DNA from: Gimesia benthica
GTDB taxonomy: Bacteria; Planctomycetota; Planctomycetia; Planctomycetales; Planctomycetaceae
Direction of reading: 5' to 3'
DNA: 64,000 bases
Assembly: GCF_009720525.1 (NCBI RefSeq)
Contig: NZ_CP043930.1
Coordinates: 2,453,501 to 2,517,500 of the forward strand
Program-made: the position numbers and the translations under genes
Shown: piece by piece, positions 30,674-37,797 of the stretch
How the letters are laid out: each line of letters starts with the position of its first letter
Numbering within the stretch: position 1 is the stretch's first letter
The notes under the pieces: model-generated
The model's input: the letters and a program-made list of their open reading frames with translations, nothing else
Told to the model about the DNA's origin: nothing
The model's database searches: none

Positions 30674-31171
30674 TCAGCCGGCGTAGAAGGGGTGAGATGC
30701 TTCACTCTTCTTGGCGATCATTTCATCAACAGAAGGCTCATTCTTCATGGCCCGTGCGATGGCTTCTTTGGTGGCTTCGTAGTTGTAATCGAAGATCTTC
30801 TTGTCGTCGTCAGCTTCCCAGTGGATGAAGACGCCACAGACGATGACCAGGTCTTCGCATTGATCTTTGGGGATCACGCCAGCTTCAACGCTGTCTGCAA
30901 CAGCTTTGGCAACAGCGTACTGAGCAGGACCAAACATCTGAACGGCCTGCTTGGCACCTTTGATGGTTACTTTGGTAACCATGACGGTGGCGGGCTTAAC
31001 GGCCAGGTTGGGTGTCAGAACAGCCAGCAGGTTGCTGTGACCCATTTTCTGGCTGGACAGGGCGTTTGCAAAGGCAGCCCCGACAGGGCCGTTTTTGTCA
31101 CCAATCAACAGATCGATATGAGCAACTTCATTACCTTCACCGACAAGTGACTCACCGACAAACATAGACAT
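30674..31171 (-). CDS. fae: Formaldehyde-activating enzyme
   Basis: 165 residues, the full length of stand-alone Fae. It condenses formaldehyde with H4MPT to give methylene-H4MPT. The catalytic His of the family is present in NEVAHIDLLIGDKNGPVG (about residues 14-31), and MVTKVTIKGAKQAVQMFGPA is the conserved middle block. GGAG lies 8 nt before the ATG. Fae is strongly expressed in methylotrophs; a planctomycete gene more likely serves formaldehyde detoxification, which is inference. It precedes the methylene-H4MPT dehydrogenase on the same strand. Confidence 0.95.
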   Translation of the reverse strand: MSMFVGESLVGEGNEVAHIDLLIGDKNGPVGAAFANALSSQKMGHSNLLAVLTPNLAVKPATVMVTKVTIKGAKQAVQMFGPAQYAVAKAVADSVEAGVIPKDQCEDLVIVCGVFIHWEADDDKKIFDYNYEATKEAIARAMKNEPSVDEMIAKKSEASHPFYAG

Positions 31172-31414
31172 TCTTCGTTCTCCATTTCATATGAGGTTTG
31201 CTTCGATATGCTTTCAGCACAATTTGAAAACGGATCACGAATACCGCAGTCCTGAACGGACGGCGAAACAAACTGAGAAAGTCAGGTTCGCCTTGGATCA
31301 TTCGTAGCCTGTATCAAGTAATAACAATTTAAGAACGGGATTGCCAGTAAACGGCTGACATTCAGTTTAAATCCTCATAAAATTATCATGTCCCCAGGCC
31401 CCGATCCCACACTC

Positions 31415-32758
31415 ATGAATATCCAATTTACACATTCCGAAACCGACGCAGCAAAACTGCTGATTGTAGGTGCCAGTACGCGCGCAGCTGCGGCCTCTGC
31501 GCTTCGTGCGGGCATGCGTCCCGTGTGTGTCGATCAGTTCGGAGACCAGGATTTGCATACCCTGGCCCGTGTGATTCCCCGGACATCTGCACCAAATGAC
31601 TGGCTGCACGAACTGGCTGCCCTGGAACCAATGGAATGGATCTTTACGGGTGCTGTGGAGAACCAAAGCGAACTGATCGCGCAGATCAGCGCGCAGCACA
31701 CTCTAAGAGGTTGCGATCCTGACTGTCTGAGTCGGGTACGAGATCCGTTTTTTTTACAGACGTTGCTGTCCGATAATTCGATCCGCATGTCCTCCTGTCT
31801 GCCTGTGGAAGCGAAACCTGCCGATGTGGAAAACTGGCTCCTGAAGCCACTCGAGAGTGCTGCCGGCCAGGGGATTCATTTCATGGATGAAGTACTTGTA
31901 GAAAGCGAACCTGCTGGCGACTGTTATCTGCAGCGGTATCAAGCGGGGGCCCCCTTGTCGGCGCTGTTTATCGCCTTTCCGGAAGCAGTCGTTCTGGTCG
32001 GAGTGTCGCTACAGTTGTGTGGAAACCCGTCACTGGGGGCTGCTGCATTTCAGTTCTGTGGCGGCGTGACTATCTCGCCGGTCCCCGATGGTGTGCGTTC
32101 CGATCTCGAAGAACTGGGCACCACCGTCGCCCGGGGTTGTGGGATTCAGGGGCTGTTTGGTTGTGACCTGATCGGGAACCCGGAGGACGGGGAACCGCTC
32201 TGGCTGACCGAGGTCAACCCGAGGTATACCGGGCTGACGGAACTGTTTGAGCTGCAGTACCGGATTCCGCTATTAGGCTGGCATATAAAAGCCTGTCGCT
32301 CGTTTGCAGATCCTGCAGCAGAGCCGGATGCCGCTGGTGAGTTAGAGACAGAACTCGAACGGGCCTTCCGAGAGCCATTTCAGCAAATCGCAAAAGGAAT
32401 TCTGTATGCCCAGCGGGACCGGACGGCTCCTGAGATTCGTTTCTCGGGCCTTCCGGACGATTGTTATGCGATCCCCGAAAGCGCCGATCTTCCCTATCCC
32501 GGTACTTTCATCCCTCAAGGAACGCCGTTCTGTTCGGTGTATGGGACGGGCAAGAATCCCCGGGAAAGCCTGCAGGTCCTGGCGAGGCGGGTCAACAAAT
32601 ATCAGCAGTTACTGGCATCAGGGGAATTGCCGGAAGAGGCAGGTGACAATCCGCATACCAGCCCGGGAACAGTAAAGGAACCGGAAAATCTGTTTTTTTC
32701 ACGTTTTTTCTCAAGCGTCCCGGGAGGACTTTCGTTTCTTGAAGAATCTCCCGATTGA
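31415..32758 (+). CDS. ATP-grasp superfamily protein of the C1 island
   Basis: 447 residues from ATG 31415; an in-frame ATG at 31388 is an alternative. The N-terminal part is a Rossmann-like pre-ATP-grasp domain (LLIVGASTRAAAASALRAGM). The ATP-binding region contains WLLKPLESAAGQGI with the Lys and Gly-rich loop, and the metal-binding end is LWLTEVNPRYTG (Glu and Asn). ATP-grasp proteins of this kind are regular members of H4MPT gene sets in methylotrophs and planctomycetes and are thought to help synthesise pterin or methanofuran cofactors; the exact ligation is unknown. It is divergent from fae. Confidence 0.8.
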   Translation: MNIQFTHSETDAAKLLIVGASTRAAAASALRAGMRPVCVDQFGDQDLHTLARVIPRTSAPNDWLHELAALEPMEWIFTGAVENQSELIAQISAQHTLRGCDPDCLSRVRDPFFLQTLLSDNSIRMSSCLPVEAKPADVENWLLKPLESAAGQGIHFMDEVLVESEPAGDCYLQRYQAGAPLSALFIAFPEAVVLVGVSLQLCGNPSLGAAAFQFCGGVTISPVPDGVRSDLEELGTTVARGCGIQGLFGCDLIGNPEDGEPLWLTEVNPRYTGLTELFELQYRIPLLGWHIKACRSFADPAAEPDAAGELETELERAFREPFQQIAKGILYAQRDRTAPEIRFSGLPDDCYAIPESADLPYPGTFIPQGTPFCSVYGTGKNPRESLQVLARRVNKYQQLLASGELPEEAGDNPHTSPGTVKEPENLFFSRFFSSVPGGLSFLEESPD

Positions 32759-32956
32759 CTATAAAATCAATTTCAATCGCGTTCCGCGTTTCGGATTGAG
32801 TTTGCAAGGTCTTCCGGGCCGGGTATAGTCGATACTTGCGTGTCTGGTTTTCTCTGAAACGACTCCAGTCTCAGCGTTCAAACAGACGACATAATATTTC
32901 ACAGATGATCGACCGTTCCGGTTCATCAAGCAGCATGAAGGAAAAAGTCAGGACCG

Positions 32957-34309
32957 ATGGCCAAGTCAACAGACATCAAAATTGTTGAGGCAAAATTTTC
33001 AACGGAACAAGTTCCCTTTCGCACGCCCCTGAAATTTGGTGGTCGGGTGATGGACAGCAGCGTGCTGCTGAACGTGGAAGTGATCGTTGAAACACGCTCA
33101 GGAAAACAGGGCATCGGAATCGGCAGTATGCCGGCCGGGAATATCTGGGCCTGGCCTTCCAGCGTGGTCAGTCCTGAAGATGCACTGAAAGCGATGATCG
33201 AGTTTCTGGAAGAAGCGGTGGAAATCGCCAACATCTGCCCGGAAATCGCTCATCCCATCGACCTGATGTATCACATTTCCGCTGAATATCACTTCATGGC
33301 CAAGAAAATTGCCAAGAAGCTGGGACTGGCGGAAGAGATTCCGGAACTGGCGCAACTGGTCGCATCCAGCCCCCTGGACGCCGCCATTCACGATGGTTTC
33401 GGTCGGGCAAATCATATTAACAGCTACAACGGTCTGTCTGCTGAGTACATGGCGCATGACCTGACCGAATACCTGGACGATCAGTTTGCCGGCGAATACC
33501 TGGACCAGTACACGCTCCGCGATCCTAAACCGACACTGCCTCTTTACCACCTGGTAGGAGCCCTCGATCCAATTACCGAAGCTGACGTCTCCGAGCGGAT
33601 CGACGATGGCCTGCCGGAAACCCTGGGCGAATGGATCAAGGCCGACGGTTTGACGCACCTCAAGATCAAGCTGTCGGGGGACAATCTGGACTGGGACATC
33701 AGTCGTGTGATCGCGGTCGAAAATGAAGCCGCCAAGGCCCAGGCCGAACGGGGTCAGGATACCTGGTGCTACTCGCTCGACTTCAACGAAAAGTGTGAGA
33801 ACGTCGATTACGTACTGGACTTTCTGAACAAAGTTCGGGAGCAGTCCCCGGCTGCCTTTGATCGGGTGCAATACATCGAACAGCCGACCAATCGGGATCT
33901 CAAAGCCAATCCTGAGAATAAAATGCACGAAGCCGCCAAGATCAAACCGGTGGTGATCGATGAATCGCTGGTCGACTACGAATCGCTGCTCTTGAGCCGC
34001 GATCTGGGTTATTCCGGCGTGGCACTCAAAGCCTGCAAGGGGCAGACTGAATCGCTGTTCCTCGGGGCTGCTGCTCAGAAGTTCGATATGTTCCTCTGCG
34101 TGCAGGACCTGACCTGCTGCGGTTATTCGTTCCTGCACTCCGCAAGCCTGGCCGCCCGTATTCCCACGGTTGCAGCGATTGAAGGCAACGGACGGCAGTA
34201 CTGTCCGGGACCGAACAAGAAATGGACCCGCTCCTATCCCGGGATGTTCAAACTCACCGATGGTACAGTAAAGACCGGTGAGCTGAACGGAGACGGACTG
34301 GGCTTCTAA
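32957..34309 (+). CDS. Mandelate racemase/muconate-lactonizing (enolase superfamily) enzyme
   Basis: 450 residues. The N-terminal capping domain is followed by the TIM barrel with LTHLKIKLSGDN (the KxK general base), metal ligands in order Asp (CYSLDFNEKC), Glu (VQYIEQPTNRD) and Asp/Glu (KPVVIDESLVD), then GVALKACKGQTES with a Lys on the opposite face, as in MLE-type enzymes. All catalytic positions look intact, so it should abstract an alpha-proton from a carboxylate substrate. The substrate class cannot be told. It is alone between the ATP-grasp gene (same strand, 198 bp) and the convergent site-2 protease gene. Confidence 0.85.
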   Translation: MAKSTDIKIVEAKFSTEQVPFRTPLKFGGRVMDSSVLLNVEVIVETRSGKQGIGIGSMPAGNIWAWPSSVVSPEDALKAMIEFLEEAVEIANICPEIAHPIDLMYHISAEYHFMAKKIAKKLGLAEEIPELAQLVASSPLDAAIHDGFGRANHINSYNGLSAEYMAHDLTEYLDDQFAGEYLDQYTLRDPKPTLPLYHLVGALDPITEADVSERIDDGLPETLGEWIKADGLTHLKIKLSGDNLDWDISRVIAVENEAAKAQAERGQDTWCYSLDFNEKCENVDYVLDFLNKVREQSPAAFDRVQYIEQPTNRDLKANPENKMHEAAKIKPVVIDESLVDYESLLLSRDLGYSGVALKACKGQTESLFLGAAAQKFDMFLCVQDLTCCGYSFLHSASLAARIPTVAAIEGNGRQYCPGPNKKWTRSYPGMFKLTDGTVKTGELNGDGLGF

Positions 34310-34333
34310 GCTACTCTCAGCGTAACTCTCGTC

Positions 34334-35038
34334 TTACCAGGACCGGTTGCGCTGCTGGTACATCTGGAAGTTGAATACGCCGAACAGTGCAAACATGATT
34401 CCCGCGTAACGCATATGCTGTGAAAAAAAATAAACGGCAAGACCGCCGGCAACGACCATCGAGATCTGCAGCGCCAGGATATCGCCCCGGTAACGTTTGA
34501 CCGACTTGCAGATATCCTCGCAGATGTGTCCGCCATCCAGAGGGAGTACCGGTGCCAGATTGATCAACCCCCAGTAGAGGTTGATAAAGATCAGATCATA
34601 AAAGGCGAGGCCTATATACCCTCGCGCCTGTGGGCTGAATCCGTCCCAGAGGCCGAAGCGGATCGAGTAATAGCGGAAGACCCACACGATGCCGAACAGG
34701 ATGAACCCGGCCATCGGGCCAGCGGCGGAAATGATGATCGAGCGTTGTGTGGTGAGCCCCGAATATGGCTGATAGACGGCCAGCCCGCCAAAATGGTAGA
34801 GGATAATCTGTGGCGGCCAGCCGAATATTTTCGCCATGATGGCGTGTCCCAGTTCGTGAACCAGGATGGAGACGAATACGCAGGCGATCCAGATCCAGGT
34901 AAATTTCAGATCATCCGGATTCCAGCCCATGAAGGCGGCCACAACCCAGAACAGTGGATGCACGCGGATCGGAATGCCAAATATGGAAAAACGTAAATCA
35001 AATTCTGTGGGAGCAACATTTCCCAGCATCAGCTTCAC
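34334..35038 (-). CDS. Site-2 protease family membrane metallopeptidase (M50)
   Basis: 234 residues with about six hydrophobic segments. The zinc motif HELGH is inside a membrane helix (FVSILVHELGHAIMAKIFG, about 56-74), and the third ligand is in APVLPLDGGHICEDI (LDGG motif, about 163-177). The protein is short, without PDZ or CBS domains, as in the minimal M50B group. Such enzymes cut membrane substrates such as anti-sigma factors; two membrane anti-sigma candidates occur in this window, but no link is shown. It is transcribed away from the retron, with start codons about 540 bp apart. Confidence 0.9.
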   Translation of the reverse strand: MKLMLGNVAPTEFDLRFSIFGIPIRVHPLFWVVAAFMGWNPDDLKFTWIWIACVFVSILVHELGHAIMAKIFGWPPQIILYHFGGLAVYQPYSGLTTQRSIIISAAGPMAGFILFGIVWVFRYYSIRFGLWDGFSPQARGYIGLAFYDLIFINLYWGLINLAPVLPLDGGHICEDICKSVKRYRGDILALQISMVVAGGLAVYFFSQHMRYAGIMFALFGVFNFQMYQQRNRSW

Positions 35039-35296
35039 TTTCTATTGTTGTATTGATTCCGGAATGGAAGTTTCAATCCGGTTTAGAGGACAGCATATCG
35101 ACTGGTCAACAGAAATGCACTCCTGCATGGTCCGGACCGGCGGCGGCACTGTAGTCAGGTCCTGAAAACAGGGCAATTGCAGTTTGGAAGTCCAAAATCG
35201 GACAAATTGACTGTATTTGACCCGGTCGACATAGTTTAGGGTACAGATTTCCTGCACGAAAAATCAGGGTGAGACCTGAATTCAACGGACTTAACA

Positions 35297-35324
35297 TTGA
35301 CGCATCTCACGAAAAGGATACGAT
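35297..35324 (+). promoter_or_regulatory. Candidate sigma-70 promoter of the retron
   Basis: TTGACG (35297-35302), a 16-bp spacer and TACGAT (35319-35324). A start 7 bp after the -10 falls at about 35331, right where the a1 arm of the retron RNA begins. A second, weaker pair (TTGACT 35207, CATAGT 35230, 17-bp spacer) lies upstream. Confidence 0.5.
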
Positions 35325-35333
35325 TTGCAGTCA

Positions 35334-35515
35334 GATGGGCAGTGGGTCGCACAAGCTCTGACTCTGAATGAATCCTGACCGATTTCTCAGAGCACTGCGG
35401 GGATACCCCGCGGGAGAAGAATTGACCAGACTACGACAGGTGAAGTGTCGCAACGAAAGACCGTTTTCGTTGCAACACTTCGTCACAGGATGGGTTGTGC
35501 GGCCCGCTGGCCATT
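35334..35515 (+). ncRNA. Retron msr-msd RNA
   Basis: All parts of a retron template RNA are visible, in order. Arm a1 (35334-35354) pairs with arm a2 (35495-35515) at 20 of 21 positions, including 3 G-U pairs and one G-G mismatch; 15 pairs are contiguous. Directly after a1 comes AAGC, matching the AGC that holds the branching G (35355). The msr follows: stem 35355-35361 with 35387-35393, and an 8-bp stem with a 3-nt loop (35395-35402 with 35406-35413). The msd holds a 16-bp hairpin with one mismatch (35443-35458 with 35465-35480, 6-nt loop), extendable by 4 more pairs. The reverse transcriptase frame begins 58 bp after a2. Established retrons have this same order. Confidence 0.85.
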
Positions 35516-35573
35516 GTTTTGCGCTGACCCGCTTTTGATCCGCATAGCATTGAACTGACTCCAGGTTATTCGA

Positions 35574-35797
35574 ATGGGCTTATTTGATTTTATTCGCCAG
35601 CTCTTCGGGTCCCCTCCCGACCGCTCCGGTCAGGCAGCGGCTCCCGATCCTGTCCCTGAGCCGGCCCCCACGAACCACCTCAGAAGCGACGCCCCGTCCG
35701 TCTGCATCCGCTCCGCTATCCCAAGAGACGACCACGGACTGAGTATAATATTGAAGAGGTCCCTGCGCCCCCCTACGAGCTGGCCCGCTACGGTGCC
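35574..35797 (+). pseudogene. N-terminal part of the retron reverse transcriptase, in a shifted frame
   Basis: ATG 35574 opens MGLFDFIRQLFGSPPDRSG followed by a Pro/Ala-rich stretch, then at about 35670 the frame turns into unlikely sequence and stops at 35801. In the reverse transcriptase frame, coding-like sequence (PPQKRRPVRLHPLRYPKRR, then APPYELARYGAMTG) runs from 35660 straight into the annotated enzyme. The two are joined by restoring one C in the C run 35665-35669. The intact protein would have about 425 residues. The start at 35574 has AGG 10 nt upstream. It may be a real mutation, a sequencing error or, less likely, a programmed -1 shift. Confidence 0.75.
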
Positions 35798-36850
35798 ATG
35801 ACCGGTCATTATTTTGACATGACCCAGGACACGGATGCAGCGCAGCTGAGTCGCCATGAACTGCCTCAGTTCGCGACGCCATTGGAACTGGCACAGTGGC
35901 TGGAAATTCCACTGGGGAAACTCGCCTGGCTGACACATCGTTACAATCACAGCGACGGTCCGGAAGATGTAAAGGAGTCGCATTACACTTATCACTGGTT
36001 GCCCAAACGGAACGGGTTTCGGCTGATTGAAGCGCCGCGACCGTTCATCAAAATGGCGCAGCAGCAGATCCAGCAGGAAATCTTAAGCCGGATCCCCATG
36101 CACCATAGTGCCCACGGTTTTGTCTCGGGGCATTCGCCCGTGACCAATGCCCGACCGCATGCAGGCAAACGGGTCGTGTTGAAATTCGATCTGGAAAACT
36201 TCTATGCGAACGTGAAGTTCTCGCGCGTGGTTTCGATTTTTCGCAGTCTGGGTTACTGCCGGGAAGCCGCCCTCTGGCTGGCACGTCTGACGACTTCAGC
36301 GATCCCGGCGAACCTGCCCTTTCCCGATGGGACACTGCGACCGCTGCTCCCCTATCTGCCACGTCACCTGCCACAGGGCGCACCAACGTCCCCTGCTCTG
36401 GCGAATCTGTCAGCCTACTCTCTGGACGTACGACTGTCGGGACTGGCACGATCCTTTGGAGCGGATTACACACGCTATGCAGACGATTTGACCTTCTCAG
36501 GGTCGGAAGCATTTTTGCGTTCGCTGAAGGTGTTTATCCCGCTGGTCCAGCAGGTGATCCGTTCGGAACGCTTTCAGGTTAATTTATCGAAACGGCGGGT
36601 GATCAGAAATAATCAGCGGCAGACCGTCACGGGCGTTGTTGTGAACGAACACACGAATGTCTCCCGCAAGGAATTTGACCGTCTGAAAGCGATTCTCACA
36701 AATTGCATCCGCCAGGGTCCGGAAACACAAAACCGGGAACAACATCCTGATTTTGCTAATCATCTGCGGGGCAAAATCGCTCACGTGCAGCAGCTCAACC
36801 CGAATCGTGGTCAGCGGTTACTGCATCTCTACGAACAGATTCGCTGGTAA
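35798..36850 (+). CDS. Retron-type reverse transcriptase
   Basis: RNA-directed DNA polymerase that should copy the adjacent msd into msDNA. The 350 residues in this frame contain the fingers-palm blocks in order: RNGFRLIEAPRPFIKMAQQQ (RT1), HSAHGFVSGHSPVTNARPH with the retron NAxxH motif, VVLKFDLENFY (RT3, catalytic Asp), LPQGAPTSPALANL (RT4), YTRYADDLTFSG (RT5, YADD), and TVTGVVVNE with the retron VTG motif (RT7). NAxxH plus VTG separates retron enzymes from group II intron and DGR enzymes. The true N-terminus is probably 75 residues longer (from 35574, see the shifted segment). No fused effector domain is visible. It is followed by a terminator and a membrane-protein gene. Confidence 0.93.
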   Translation: MTGHYFDMTQDTDAAQLSRHELPQFATPLELAQWLEIPLGKLAWLTHRYNHSDGPEDVKESHYTYHWLPKRNGFRLIEAPRPFIKMAQQQIQQEILSRIPMHHSAHGFVSGHSPVTNARPHAGKRVVLKFDLENFYANVKFSRVVSIFRSLGYCREAALWLARLTTSAIPANLPFPDGTLRPLLPYLPRHLPQGAPTSPALANLSAYSLDVRLSGLARSFGADYTRYADDLTFSGSEAFLRSLKVFIPLVQQVIRSERFQVNLSKRRVIRNNQRQTVTGVVVNEHTNVSRKEFDRLKAILTNCIRQGPETQNREQHPDFANHLRGKIAHVQQLNPNRGQRLLHLYEQIRW

Positions 36851-36900
36851 GCGCAACACGCGAATCTGCCTTGTCTCAGTGACGCTTTTTGCGACATAAT

Positions 36901-36947
36901 AGAGGCCCGGTCTCAGTTGCCAATCCGGTTTTTCGAGGCCTTTTTTT
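36901..36947 (+). terminator. Terminator-like hairpin after the reverse transcriptase
   Basis: A stem of 5 bp plus two weak pairs (36901-36907 with 36937-36943) has an inner CGG/CCG pairing and merges into a run of seven T (36941-36947). It lies 50 bp after the stop codon and probably ends the retron transcript. Confidence 0.55.
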
Positions 36948-36949
36948 GA

Positions 36950-36986
36950 TCCCTGCTGAGGATTCGTTCGTTCTGATCAGCAGGGA
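36950..36986 (+). promoter_or_regulatory. Hairpin sequestering the ribosome-binding site of the next gene
   Basis: A perfect 10-bp stem (36950-36959 with 36977-36986). Its 3' arm contains AGGGA, which is part of the only good Shine-Dalgarno sequence (AGGGAG, about 9 nt before ATG 36996). Translation of the membrane protein may depend on opening this hairpin. Confidence 0.5.
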
Positions 36987-36995
36987 GACGAATTC

Positions 36996-37793
36996 ATGCT
37001 GACGCCTTTCGACCAGATTGGATTTGCTGTGGGTGGATTGATAAGAATCCTGTTCAAAAGCATCAGCCCCTATATGAAAGACCTGCTGAAGCCGGTTACC
37101 CGCTTCCTTGTAGGGCTGATTGCTATTCCTATCTTCCACCTATTCATGCATAAAGTGGCTCGGGTTCAGGAAATTGATGAAGAACTCGAGAAAGACCTGG
37201 AACAGTGGTTCCGTGGCTCCCTGCTCCTCTTAGCGGCCACAGCAAACATGGAAGCAGCGCTGTTCGGCTGGGTTCCAATGAGTCTACAGGGAACTGAGGG
37301 CTGGGTATTGATGGGATTCCGCATCATGCTGGCCATTGGTGTGATCGAAGCGATGCCTGATCAGGAGCTGTTCTCGATTATTCACCCCGGACCACCGAAG
37401 CTGAAACTCTCGAAAGAATACGGAATCCTGCGTGAACTCAAAGAGAAATGGGCAGCGATCCTCAAAGGGATCCTCTGCCAGCATATCAACCGTTCTTCGC
37501 CTGTGTTCGCAATTCTCGCGGCGATCGCCCCGGGGAACGTAGGCTGGGTCTGCTACGGGATGGCAATCACGCAATACCTGATTATCGGCCTGGTGACCTC
37601 AAGGGATCGTGCGTTGGATGTGCTCTCGGAATTTGACCGTCAGGTCAACCAGCGGCGACGCGAACTGATAGAAGAATTCGACCTGGATGAATCCGAGGTT
37701 GAAGCAGCCGACCGTAAAAACTGCGCTGAGAAACTCGACAGCGAGACCACGCCTGCCGAGGCGGACACCGATCAGTCGAAGGCGTCCGCCTGA
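36996..37793 (+). CDS. Multi-pass membrane protein of unknown function next to the retron
   Basis: 265 residues with about four to five hydrophobic segments (roughly 5-19, 34-51, 70-90, 98-118, 166-203) and a charged cytoplasmic tail of some 60 residues (RALDVLSEFDRQVNQRRREL, then Glu/Asp/Lys-rich). It lies 145 bp after the reverse transcriptase on the same strand and ends 4 bp from the convergent topA stop. A terminator-like hairpin and an RBS hairpin lie between it and the retron. I do not recognise a family. Some retron effectors are small membrane proteins, so it is a candidate, but it may equally be an unrelated conserved planctomycete protein. Confidence 0.7.
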   Translation: MLTPFDQIGFAVGGLIRILFKSISPYMKDLLKPVTRFLVGLIAIPIFHLFMHKVARVQEIDEELEKDLEQWFRGSLLLLAATANMEAALFGWVPMSLQGTEGWVLMGFRIMLAIGVIEAMPDQELFSIIHPGPPKLKLSKEYGILRELKEKWAAILKGILCQHINRSSPVFAILAAIAPGNVGWVCYGMAITQYLIIGLVTSRDRALDVLSEFDRQVNQRRRELIEEFDLDESEVEAADRKNCAEKLDSETTPAEADTDQSKASA

Positions 37794-37797
37794 GCGA

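Noticed and set aside
35355..35480. The hairpins upstream of the reverse transcriptase as ordinary terminators of the site-2 protease gene
   Set aside because: That gene is transcribed away from here, no T run follows the hairpins, and the flanking a1/a2 pairing is explained better by a retron RNA.
35798..36850. Reverse transcriptase as part of a group II intron or a diversity-generating retroelement
   Set aside because: No maturase or endonuclease domain, no intron RNA ends, and no template/variable repeat pair was seen nearby; NAxxH and VTG motifs point to retrons.
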